Below are positions 25,087-34,444 of a DNA stretch of 64,000 nucleotides, one piece after another. Position 1 is the first letter of the stretch. Every line of letters begins with the position of its first letter. The position numbers and the translations under genes are program-made. The notes under the pieces are model-generated. The model was not told where the DNA came from. It worked only from the letters and a program-made list of their open reading frames with translations, and did not search any database. The stretch is from Cheiracanthium punctorium (taxonomy: Eukaryota > Arthropoda > Arachnida > Araneae > Cheiracanthiidae): assembly GCA_038373885.1 (NCBI GenBank), contig JAWZYV010013134.1, positions 351,497 through 415,496 of the forward strand, in the 5' to 3' direction.

Positions 25087-26371
25087 TATCCCAGACAGCA
25101 CATAAGCTTAAATCAAGCTTGAGATTTGGCTTGGCAATGCAAGGTTGGCTTAAGCTGGATTTTGACTTGCAAAGTGCAGTGATGGCGCCATTTGTGAAAG
25201 AGAATGGACATTAATTGTCTAGCCAATTTGTTGAAAGTTCGTAAAAGATGTGTTTTAACGGGGATGGGTTTTTTATTACCAGTGCCATATTACCGGCAAT
25301 TTTAAAATAAAATTACAAAGGATAAAAAAAAATTTCAGAAGTTGAATATTTTTTTTAATTATAAAGTATGAACAATGAAAATAATTCAAATTTACATTTG
25401 TATAAATTAATTTAAACTTATTTTTAATTCTTCGAAATGCTCTATATCGATATAGCATACCAATATATGTAGGAAAATAAATAACCACATTTGTAAAGAG
25501 AATTTTTAGCGTTAAAAAATAGCAAAATTTTTCAATTATTTGTTATTATAAGAAATATTTACAAAAATGACTAAAGTGTTTGTATTCCATACATGTTATG
25601 TTAGCAACTGTGATATAGCATTTCGAAGTAACGTTTAACTATCTGTTTCTTTGATTTCAGATTACTTAACACAAAATTTGTGTTAAGTAAGTAAACCCAT
25701 TCTATATTACCAAATATGGAAATTCTTCAAAATAAAATACAATTATACTACGAAATTGATTTCAAAATCAGTCGTTTGTCTCGATTTTGGCCAGCGGCAG
25801 TATTGCTCATGAGTGTTGCAAAAGTTTTAAAACACGTGTTGCTCTTAAGTTTATATTATGTTTATTTCCCTATTAGTAGAGTCTCTAAATCACACATAAA
25901 ATTATTTTAATTTTGATGCATCCCATGGAAAAATAAAAAAAAAAACAAATAACATATCGCCAAAAAACCGCTTAATAATTCACTTCAAACTTTAGTCATA
26001 GCTGCACAAGGCTCTGGTGGCTGAATGGATAACGTGCTCGGCTACTAATCAAAAGGTCCCGGGATCGAACCCAGCCATCGACGTTTGATGGAAACTGCTT
26101 AAAATTACAGCATAGAGGGGGAAAATGCACGGAAAAATAAAGTATGTGGGGCGCGGGTGCCCCGTGTATTTAGAAAAAATTTTTTTGGAAAATTTTTTAA
26201 GCTTGAAATGTCAAGCTTAATGCAAGCTGGGCAAGTGTAAACTAGAACAGTTGATTCAAGCTTGCATCAAGCTTACACGACTGGAATTTTCAAGCTTAAT
26301 TCAAGCTTATTGACTTGATAAATCAAGCTAGCTGCAAGTTTGATGCAAGTTTGCTGTGCTGTCTGGGATAG
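25087..26371. mobile_element. Element with CCCAGACAGCACA inverted repeats
   Basis: ATCCCAGACAGCACA at 25087 recurs inverted as TGTGCTGTCTGGGAT ending at 26371. Both subterminal zones are packed with CAAGCTT(A/G)A repeats (25107-25175 and 26195-26345), a typical arrangement of transposase-binding sites. It carries a tRNA-like SINE. Superfamily and target duplication unclear. Confidence 0.65.
26006..26160 (+). repeat. Second tRNA-like SINE family
   Basis: GGTGGCTGAATGGATAACGT (A-box) and GGGATCGAACCC (B-box) are 31 bases apart, the spacing of RNA polymerase III type 2 promoters, but the anticodon stem and acceptor stem do not fold as a functional tRNA. A non-tRNA tail follows (GGAAAAATAAAGTATGTGGG). 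I read it as a SINE or tRNA pseudogene. Confidence 0.6.
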
Positions 26372-28434
26372 CGTTGCCATAATCACGCAAACACAAGATG
26401 TATTCATATATTACTACAAAAGATTATATTACTAAAAGATTGTGATGGAGGAGTGGAACAATATCAGCCTTGATGTTTTAAGAAAAGGACTTTCATCTTT
26501 GAAATCAAGATGTAATATAATGGTTCAAAGAAAGGGCTATCAGACTGAACACATCAGAAAATAAAATTCTTATATTTATTTCTATATACATCTTTGCAAA
26601 ATTGTTACAAAAATGTGTGAACACTCTCTGTAGGGTACTTGCGGGAAACCTTGAAAAAAAAATTATTGTGGAATATTACTTAAATGAAATTAATTTACGT
26701 TTCACAAATCACCCGTGCATGAAGATTTTCTTAACATTAAACTTTTAAACGCCTCTGTCACATTGCTCAAGAGTTCTTTAGGGGAATTGCAAAAAATATT
26801 TAACATGAATTTAAGAAAATGCTTCAAAAAAAATTTAACAGGTTTTTTTTTTTTTAATTTTAGTTTTACAATGTTCTATATATGGTTAATAGGTCAAATA
26901 TTTCAGGCTCTACAAATACTCAATCACATTAAATTACGATATATGTTTCCGAAAAAAAAAATCTGATTTTCTCTTTTCTCTGACCAAAAGTTTAAATTTT
27001 AGAATGTCTAAAACTTTAGAGGATTTTGTCGAACTACTTATTAGTTATCAGCATCAGATATTATTAAATTTATACATTTATGCATAACTTGCAACTATCT
27101 TTATAAAATAAGAAAATAAATATCAATTTATAAAACTAAACTCTTCGAATAATTTGTTAGATTCAATTAAAATATTCAGATAATTTACTTTGATTTTCAG
27201 GTAGAAATTAAACCTTCATAATGTGTGAAAGATTATTTTAGTACGTGTTTTGATACTATCTGTGCAGTTTCTAGGACAACTATAAAATGGAAGCGCCATG
27301 TCACGTGCTCCGAATACCCAGCCTAAAATAAGATCCTGCGTCCACAACTAAAACGAATAAGTAAATTTTGAGGTAAATATATGTAAATAGTTAACGCAAT
27401 TTTCTTCCTTCAAATTTCCCTTCTTTTCTTTTTTTCCTTCCTTCCTGAGACAGTGAGCGCACGCATTTTAAATTAAAATTAGCGAATTTTAAAATCGTGA
27501 AAAAAAAAAGAATAAAATATTTAAAATTTTTTTTTTTCAAAACAAGCGATAGTAAGTGCGATGCTTCTAGCGTTTTAAAATATTTTTCTAAAGACAAGTT
27601 TTAATTATTGCTGCTGATAAAGGAACTCTTATTATACCCTTGCTAGACATCTCCGATATCAATACACGAAATTCATTGCAAAATACTGTACTTCAAAGCG
27701 TTGCATGTACAACACACGGATTTCACAATGACACTGGCTGGAGTAATTTATGGGTTGCTATCTTCCTGCTTTTGCCATCCCTTCTTTAGAACGGGGGCCA
27801 TCCTCGTGATATTTTCCGTGAGTCTAGATCTGCAGGGTCACGAACTGATCCTTCTTAAAAAGGGGGTGAAATTGTTGGCGATCTTTTGGCGTGCAATGTG
27901 TGGGAAGTAACCGTTTAATTTTTCCTTGTATTTTTAAAGCTTAAAATTAATAGTGCGAAAACGCAGACCATCAGCATGAATCAGTATAAAAATAGAATAA
28001 GAGAAGTTTGAACTTGGATATTTTCATTCTTTTATAGCTAGTTTTTTTGGTCAAAATAGACGTTTTTTGACTCTTCCAGAAGCCATTCATTTATTTAATG
28101 AACTTTTGAGTGATGATGATAATGAAATATTGCTTGATGAATATGAAAAAATGTGTACAGATGTAGTAATTATACCCCCAAAAGTAAATGTTTTAACAGA
28201 TGAAGAGGATACAAATGAAGAGGAATTGGGTAATGTGAGTGACATACCTAAAGATGTAGCAGGTGAGCTTGAAATACATGATAATGTTTTAATGTTTCTA
28301 AGAATGCGATTAATGTGTGTCCGGAAATTTCTTTCATAAAAAGAAAAAACTTGGAAAACATATTAGATGTTACGAAACTTTTAAATGGGTGTATGAGTTA
28401 CCTAATTATACTAAGATGCCTAATAATGATGAAA

Positions 28435-28446
28435 TAAATTCTCTTG
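28435..28446 (+). repeat. Target-site duplication of the Penelope-like element (left)
   Basis: TAAATTCTCTTG here and at 31034-31045 flank the Penelope-like element. Removing the element with one copy rejoins the piggyBac transposase reading frame (codons for NDEINSLDLLSG), which confirms the duplication. Confidence 0.88.
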
Positions 28447-28487
28447 GTTAAAATTTTTTATTTGGGAATACCTTATTCCCCCGTACA

Positions 28488-28530
28488 CGATATATATTTC
28501 GGTTACACACATAACCATCTTCAGTCGTTT
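28488..28530 (-). ncRNA. Hammerhead-ribozyme-like motif of the PLE
   Basis: On the minus strand: CTGAAGA (28524-28518, fits core CUGANGA), then hairpin TGGTTATGTGTGTAACC with stem GGTTA/TAACC, then GAAA (28500-28497), then a self-complementary ATATATAT and C as a minimal stem III with a UC cleavage site. These are the conserved core pieces in the right order. PLEs are known to encode hammerhead motifs in their terminal repeats. Stem I is weak in this copy, so activity is doubtful. Confidence 0.65.
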
Positions 28531-28542
28531 CTGGAACTCTCA

Positions 28543-30936
28543 CTAATGGCGGCTTCTTTTTATATCTTCTTCGTTCTTCTTCTTGAAAGTTCGATGCATG
28601 ACGTCATCCCATGATTGGTCGATTGTATGAAGCGTATCGTTGATGCTGCCCTCTGTCGTCAATATTTCTAAGCTCTCACGAATGTAGGCATATATACTAT
28701 TTTTAAAGTTGGCTATTTTTTTAATATTTTTAAAATCAATGGTAATGGGCTCTTTCAAAGCAAGACGGGCTAGAGCGGTACTTTGTTTCTGGAGGTTAAT
28801 GTCTTTAAAATGTTCGTTTTTTCGTTCTTTAATTTTCCTTTTTGTAACGCCGATGTAGCAATTTTCTTTATTAGTATCGTTTGACATAAAATTAATTTTA
28901 TAGATCCCTGCGGTTTCGATGGGGTTGATTGGGTCTTTTTCCGATCTAATGCGCTGAAAGATTGTTTTATTAGGTTTAATTGGAATACGGAAGTTCTTTT
29001 TACTGGCGATATTAGAAAGTTTATTGGCTATCCCTCGGCTAAAGGGGATAGCGGTAGTAAAACGTGGTTTATCTTTTTGACGGTTGTCTATAACATTTAA
29101 TTTACGTTGCCTAGCTTTGAAAACTTTGTCGAAAATTTCTCGAGGGTAGTGGGCGTCTTGACATTGTTTCTTTATGAAAGCAATTTCTTTTTGAAGGAGG
29201 TCGTTGTTAGAACACACTTTGAAAGCGCGGTCGATATAGGAACGAATAGCAGCAATTTTATAGTTGAAAGGGGTTTTAGATTTAAAATTTACTATATTAG
29301 TATTACAAGTAGGTTTTCGAAAAATGGTGGTCTCAATGAGATTATTGTTTCTGGTTATGTTCACATCTAAGTAATTGAGGCTATTATTGATTTCTTTTTC
29401 GTATGTAAATTTAATGTTCGGGTCTATGGCATTAAGTTGATTGATCAAATTATTTTCTTCATTATTGTGGGTGGTAAGGATAGCGAAGATATCGTCGACA
29501 TAGCGAAGCCAAAGTTTGATGGTATTATTGTGTGTCTGTTTAATCTGTTCTTCAAGGATTCTCATTTTCCAGTCGGCAATTATTCCGGATATGGGGGAGC
29601 CCATGGGGACTCCTTTTATTTGTTGGTAGAAGTGATTATTATATTGAAAATATGAGTTATTTAAAATTAGATTTATTGCACTAGTTAGGGTGTTAATTAT
29701 GTCTATATCTTTAAAACTACTTTGAATTTGTTTGTTAATAATTTGGTTCATTTCCTTAATATCTATTGACGGGTATAGATTTACAACATCGAAACTTACC
29801 ATAATATCGTTTTCATCAAGTTTATAATCGCGGATGTTTTTAATGAAATCGTCGGTGGAAGTTAGAGTGCTGTTAGATGGGGGTATAATTTCTTGCAGAA
29901 TATCTTTCATATATTTTTCAAGAGTGTAGGTGGGGCCTTCACATTTGCTCACGATTGGGCGAAGGGAGGGGGGATTTTTATGATCTTTAAATTTAGCGAA
30001 AATCCGTGGGGCGAAATTAGCGGTATTGTTATAGTTCGGACCTTTCTGATCCGGCCAGGTACCATTTTTTATTAAAGTTTTTAGTTTATTATTGATTTTC
30101 GTGGTGGGGTCTTTGGGAAGATGTAAAACGTTTAGACTATTGATGGTTTGTTCCATTTTTTCATGGTAATCTTTTTTATCTAGGATAACAATCTTTCCTG
30201 TCTTGTCAGAGCTTAAGCAAACGATCGTGTTATTTTTCTTTAGGTCGCTGAGGCATTTACGGTCTTCATGATCTTTAACAGTAGTTTTAAGTTTTTTATT
30301 CATTTCTTGTTGGGCATGCATACGGATAGCTTGTTTATCTGAGGGGGGTAATGAGATAATGGCGGCCTCAATGCTCGCAACGGTATCATTGATATCTATT
30401 TTGTCATCAAGAATGAATTTGGGACCTAGGTTTAGAGTGGCTTTTTGCTGTTGAGTAAGAGTTAAGGAGGATAGATTAATGAATTGATCTTCTTTTTTAG
30501 TTTGACCTTGTTTATAGCATTTATTATTTCTCATCCAAAAGTTAAGTTTTTTATAGTGGTTATTGTGGTAAATCTCTTTTTCTTTCTTGCAAAAATTGTT
30601 TATTTTATTGACTTTTAAACGGTAATCATCCGGAGAGCACATGGTTTGAAGTTTGTGGTTGTAAAATTTTTCTTCTTTCGTTAATTTAGCTATATATTTA
30701 AATTTGTTCCTAATGTATTTTTTAAGTAAGCATAGCTCAAAATTCTTTATATCATAAAAGAATTCATTAAGAAGGAAACTATTTTTAATTTTCATGAATT
30801 TAGGGGTAATTTTAAAATGTACACAGTCTTTTAAAAAATTGATATGCTGAAATTCTCTAACTTTTTTCTTGGAAAAACATCTTAACTTACTGTATATATG
30901 CTCCACATTCGGAGGCTCAACCGTAATAGGCGTCAT
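28543..30936 (-). CDS. PLE polyprotein: reverse transcriptase with C-terminal GIY-YIG nuclease
   Basis: 797 codons, uninterrupted. After a basic N-terminal region (1-200), the reverse transcriptase shows FKDHKNPPSLRPIVSKCEGP (about 316-335), motif A SFDVVNLYPSI (Asp about 383), motif B KGVPMGSPISG (about 441-451), motif C YVDD (479-482) and NYLDVNI (about 521). FNYKIAAIRSYIDRA (about 557-571) is a PLE thumb hallmark. The GIY-YIG endonuclease follows with GIYKINF (677-683) and CYIGVTKRKIKERKNEH (693-709), keeping GIY, YIG, the Arg and a His. The protein copies element RNA onto nicked host DNA. The start ATG at 30936 is only 15 bp inside the right inverted repeat. Length and domain order are typical of PLEs. 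It may be functional. Confidence 0.95.
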   Translation of the reverse strand: MTPITVEPPNVEHIYSKLRCFSKKKVREFQHINFLKDCVHFKITPKFMKIKNSFLLNEFFYDIKNFELCLLKKYIRNKFKYIAKLTKEEKFYNHKLQTMCSPDDYRLKVNKINNFCKKEKEIYHNNHYKKLNFWMRNNKCYKQGQTKKEDQFINLSSLTLTQQQKATLNLGPKFILDDKIDINDTVASIEAAIISLPPSDKQAIRMHAQQEMNKKLKTTVKDHEDRKCLSDLKKNNTIVCLSSDKTGKIVILDKKDYHEKMEQTINSLNVLHLPKDPTTKINNKLKTLIKNGTWPDQKGPNYNNTANFAPRIFAKFKDHKNPPSLRPIVSKCEGPTYTLEKYMKDILQEIIPPSNSTLTSTDDFIKNIRDYKLDENDIMVSFDVVNLYPSIDIKEMNQIINKQIQSSFKDIDIINTLTSAINLILNNSYFQYNNHFYQQIKGVPMGSPISGIIADWKMRILEEQIKQTHNNTIKLWLRYVDDIFAILTTHNNEENNLINQLNAIDPNIKFTYEKEINNSLNYLDVNITRNNNLIETTIFRKPTCNTNIVNFKSKTPFNYKIAAIRSYIDRAFKVCSNNDLLQKEIAFIKKQCQDAHYPREIFDKVFKARQRKLNVIDNRQKDKPRFTTAIPFSRGIANKLSNIASKKNFRIPIKPNKTIFQRIRSEKDPINPIETAGIYKINFMSNDTNKENCYIGVTKRKIKERKNEHFKDINLQKQSTALARLALKEPITIDFKNIKKIANFKNSIYAYIRESLEILTTEGSINDTLHTIDQSWDDVMHRTFKKKNEEDIKRSRH

Positions 30937-33639
30937 GATTGCAATAGGCTTGTACGGGGGAATAAGGTATTCCCAAATAAAAAATTTTAACTAATTAATC
31001 CGCCGTATTAAATAATGTTTTATGTGTTTTTATTAAATTCTCTTGATTTGTTGTCTGGTAATTTGAATAATTTAAGTCCTTTAGAGGTTTTTTCTAAATG
31101 TATTCTGAAGAATTATGTTCATTCATTGTAGAACAATATATGCTATATGCCCAATAAAATAGTCGACTGGAATTTAACATTTCAGTAAATGTTTTCAAGT
31201 GTTTTATTAGGTTTCTGCTATTTACCGGATATCACAGTCTTCCTCAAGAACAAATGTACTGGTCTTTATCAGATGACGTAAATATTCCTTTGGTTAGAGA
31301 GTCTTTCACACATGCAACATTTTTGTCAATAAAAAGGAATCTCCACTTGGCTAATAACATGAAATTAGACAACAGTGACAAACTAGCAAAAGTTAGGCCA
31401 TATTTAGATATAATAAATAAAAACTTTATCATGTACGGAGTGTTTAGCCATAATTTAGCTATCGATGAACAGATGGTGCCATATTATGGTCGTCATTCTG
31501 CAAAACAATTTTTGAAGGGCAAACCCGTTAGATTTGGGTACAAAGTTTGGTGCTGTTGCTCTTCAGATGGTTATCTATATATCAAATTGATGTGTATTCT
31601 GGAAAATGTTGAACGAATGAAAGAAATCTAGGTTCAGGTGCTGATGTCGTGATTAAAATATTAAATGTTGTTGAAGATCCTTCTAAGCATCCTGTCTATT
31701 TCAACAATTTTTTTTACCTCTTATGCTTTGATGAACGATCTAACAACAACAACAAAAATTTTTTTTGCAACTGGTACCATAATAGAAAACCGAATCAGCA
31801 ATAATAAAGGTTCAGTTCTCACTTCTGTTGACTGCATGAAAAAGAAACCAAGAGGGCTTCTATGACTATGAGTTTGATCAGAAGAATATTACCATTGTTT
31901 GGTGGAATGACAACTCTGTAGTAAATTTAGTAACAAACTGGGATGCTGTTGAACCAACATTATCTGCAAAATGCTGTAGCAAGAAAGAAAGTAAAAAAAT
32001 TAATGTTCCTCAACCACAGCTTATATCCAGATATAATAAAAACATGGGAAGCGTCGACTTACTGGATAATTTTATTTCTAAATATTGAATTAAAATCAAG
32101 GGTAAGAAATGATGGTGGCCACTGTTTGTTAATTTTCTGGATGCTGCAAAAGTTGATGCTTGGAGGCTGTTTTGAATTGCAAGTGACAGTGATATTAGTT
32201 TATTAGAATTCCAAAGCATTGTGGCTACCTCTCTTCTAAAAACTCCTTTTGCTGAGGAAGTAGACATCATACCACAACCTCGTATTATACATAAAGGAAG
32301 GCATCTAATACAGAGGTTGGAATACAGCAAAGATAAAGTGAGACATGTCATTTTATGCAGTCCAGAAAGCACCTGCAAAGATGCAGAGTTTGTCACAATC
32401 ATATCATTACAATTTGCAAAAATGTAATGTGCATTTACATGTTAAATGTTTCGAAGATTTTCATTCATAATTGTAATTATTTTCTTTAGTTCTATAATAA
32501 AAAAATCATTTTCAAACATGTTTTTGTATTTTATGCAAGATTTTTCATATTTTCTCGTATGTACTTTTTTATAATGGTTCCTGCTGATGGTGCCTTTTTG
32601 AACCGTTTAGTTGCTACCACAGAAATAACAAAAAAAAATTTTGTTTGCATTAATGTGTTATTTAGCAAACATATGACGTAGAAAAATAGTATCTTGGAAA
32701 AACTTTCATCAGAAGTATGTGCGGCAGGGAAAGAGTTAAGTAATATTTTTTATGTACATATATGTGAAGATACATAGTTTTTGTAAACTATAAGTCAATT
32801 ATTAAAAATACTTTAATGATGTGTGAAACATGTTTGCAATTTGTTGTTCTGATGTCATTATATTAAAAAAAAGATAAAGCACATTTGATAACTGAATATA
32901 TGTTTAGTGCCGGATATCCCTATCCGGCAACTAAAGGAGCTTCAGATATCTGATATCAGGCATCCGGCAAAATCACTATCTGTTAGATCCCTAACTGTAA
33001 TGCAAGCATTCAATGATTCTTGTTTGAAGTTGTACTTGGAAATTAATTATGACAAGGTATGGTTGGTTGTCACACATTAGGCAACTTACATGCTGAAGAT
33101 GTTTTCACACCTTAAGCCTCTCTAGCCTAATTTACAGCATGTTATCTGTTTGGTGCATACATTGCACTGAGTTTGGGAAGCCATTAGGGAAAAGCATGAA
33201 CTTACAAACCAATTCTTTGGATTAATGAAAAATATGCTACTTAAATCACCAGCGAGAATAAATTTGTTCCCACTAATCATTCCACTTTCTCCACAGACTG
33301 CGATCATCAGGTGAAGCACCTGAACCTCTGCTACAGTTTATTACTGTTCCAACCAGGGTTGGAAAAAAACCCGGTTTATTTGAAAAAAACCAAAAAACCG
33401 GGTTTATTTGGTTTAAACCGGGTTTTTTTGGTTTAAACCAGGTTTTTTTTAATCCTTTTATAATTACATGTTACATATTTATAAATAAAATTATTTGTAA
33501 AATGTTCAAATAAAAATTAATATTTCTTCTGAAAATAACTACAACAAAGTAAATAAAAATTGTTGCTATACTTATGTGGACATTGAAATCATTCAATTTT
33601 AATATTTTATTTAGAGATACTATTTTTTTATATTTAGTA

Positions 33640-34444
33640 TCTACTTATATAATACGCCAATGTATGCGGCACCAAAATTGACGATATTTTTATGCTGGGA
33701 GCGGCAAGAACTAGATGTAAACATTAGCGTAATAACAATAACACACGTGCAAAAATCCAGATTAACAGTTCAATGACATCAAGTGAAGCAAGCCTATTTG
33801 TTACTGGTTACGTGTGTCACGCAGTAGATAGATTAAAAAATAACAATGTATGTGCAAAGAAGCAAAATCTTTCGGATTTTTTTACTTCACGTTTATTGCA
33901 CATTTAAAAAAAAACTACTTTGCAATGAAGTATATTTTAGCCATTTCGTGTTTCCATACACGAAAAAGCAAATTGTTTCTTTTTGATTTGATTAATGGCA
34001 ACGGTACTCTGAGTGATCTGCCAAGGATAGGAGATGCCTTGGCAGGAGGACTTTCTAAGAGGTTTTAACGTGTATCCACGTTACATCTGGAGAAAACCTA
34101 CCAAAACTCCAGACCGTTAGATCGACAGCCGCATGATGGGACCCAAATCCGGGACCCTCACACTTCGGCCATCTACCATTTTCAGTGACATTACCACCGT
34201 GCCATGATGAAGACCCCAAAATCTTTCGGATCTATTCACATGTCCCATGGTCACCATCAGCTTTTGTCATGATACCCCCAAAATTTGTAGCAACCATAAC
34301 CTAAATACATTTCATGACAAATACTGTTAAAACCATGAAATATGATTTTCGTTGAAAGGACTCCGATAATTTAGACAAAACTGACTGAGTAAATATGGTA
34401 AGATATGGGGGGGGGGGGGCGAAGCTGGCCACCTTGGCAGCTAG
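33640..34444 (+). mobile_element. Non-autonomous Helitron, copy B
   Basis: Begins TCTACTTATATAATACGCCA and ends GCGAAGCTGGCCACCTTGGC followed by AGCTAG before T. It matches copy A (21687-22228) through most of its length, for example CAAATACTGTTAAAACCATG near the 3' end. It is interrupted by a SINE at 34066-34212. A run of G precedes the 3' hairpin. Confidence 0.78.
34066..34212 (-). repeat. tRNA-derived SINE, copy 2 (inside Helitron copy B)
   Basis: Minus strand: GGCACGGTGGTAATGTCACT (A-box region), GGTAGATGGCCGAAGTGTGA, GGGTCCCATCATGCGGCTGT and the tail TCTCCAGATGTAACGTGGAT. This is the most complete 5' end in the window. Confidence 0.75.

Larger units (their letters stand above)
28447..30991. 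repeat. Perfect 41-bp inverted repeat pair at the PLE ends
   Basis: 28447-28487 and 30951-30991 are exact reverse complements over 41 bases. They contain GGGGGAATAAGGTATTCCC, which is itself a short palindrome. The left copy borders the target duplication directly; the right copy lies 42 bp inside. Confidence 0.92.
28447..31033 (-). mobile_element. Near-complete Penelope-like retroelement (PLE) with GIY-YIG endonuclease
   Basis: A 2.59 kb element on the minus strand with a single long gene (28543-30936), a 12-bp target duplication, a hammerhead-like motif at its 3' side and perfect 41-bp inverted repeats near both ends (28447-28487 and 30951-30991). About 42 bp beyond the right inverted repeat (30992-31033) belong to the element, since the target duplication begins only at 31034. 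PLEs reverse-transcribe by target priming and usually carry direct or inverted terminal repeats. The uninterrupted gene indicates recent insertion. Confidence 0.9.
28050..32427 (+). pseudogene. piggyBac transposase pseudogene, split by Penelope insertion
   Basis: The first part (28067-28446) has the acidic N-terminus (LLSDDDNEILLDEYEK, then DEEDTNEEELG). After the insertion, 31046-31865 resumes with GYHSLPQEQMYWSLSDDVN, AIDEQMVPYYGRHSAKQF (first catalytic Asp) and VYFNNFFTSYALM. The last is the second catalytic block, where the usual Asp of YFDN is Asn. NKNMGSVDLLDNF (near 32036) keeps the third Asp. Stops and frameshifts occur around 28339, 31127, 31190, 31631 and 31865. The zinc-binding C-terminus is not evident; the C-terminal region runs to 32427. 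Confidence 0.88.
23456..32735 (+). mobile_element. piggyBac element interrupted by a Penelope-like element and others
   Basis: The left end is TTAA (23452-23455) followed by CCCTTTCCCTGCTGGTGG. The right end, reverse-complemented, is TTAA (32736-32739) followed by CTCTTTCCCTGCCGC, so the first 12 bases agree at 11. A piggyBac transposase remnant lies between on the plus strand. The span is long for piggyBac because of inserted elements at 23692-24129, about 25087-26371 and 28447-31033. A nearer left end cannot be excluded; the right end is firmer than the left. Confidence 0.6.
21226..32993. mobile_element. hAT-type element containing the nested stack
   Basis: The terminus TAGGGATGTAACGGATA at 21226 and its inverted partner at 32993 (TAGGGATCTAACAGATA reverse-complemented) agree at 15 of 17 positions. 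Both subterminal regions carry GGATATCC(G/A) motifs. Immediately outside, ACTGTAAT occurs at 21218-21225 and again at 32994-33001, a perfect 8-bp target duplication as made by hAT transposases. The 11.8 kb length is due to later insertions: Helitron, MITEs, piggyBac and Penelope. Confidence 0.85.

Noticed and set aside
26006..26080. Functional tRNA gene
   Set aside because: Polymerase III boxes are present but acceptor and anticodon stems do not pair, and a SINE-like tail follows.
27640..27910. Possible small nuclear RNA
   Set aside because: Compared mentally with U6 and other spliceosomal RNAs; only short chance matches, no promoter elements or conserved core.
29107..30075. Plus-strand open frames inside the Penelope element
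   Set aside because: They are antisense shadows of the reverse transcriptase gene and show no family motifs.
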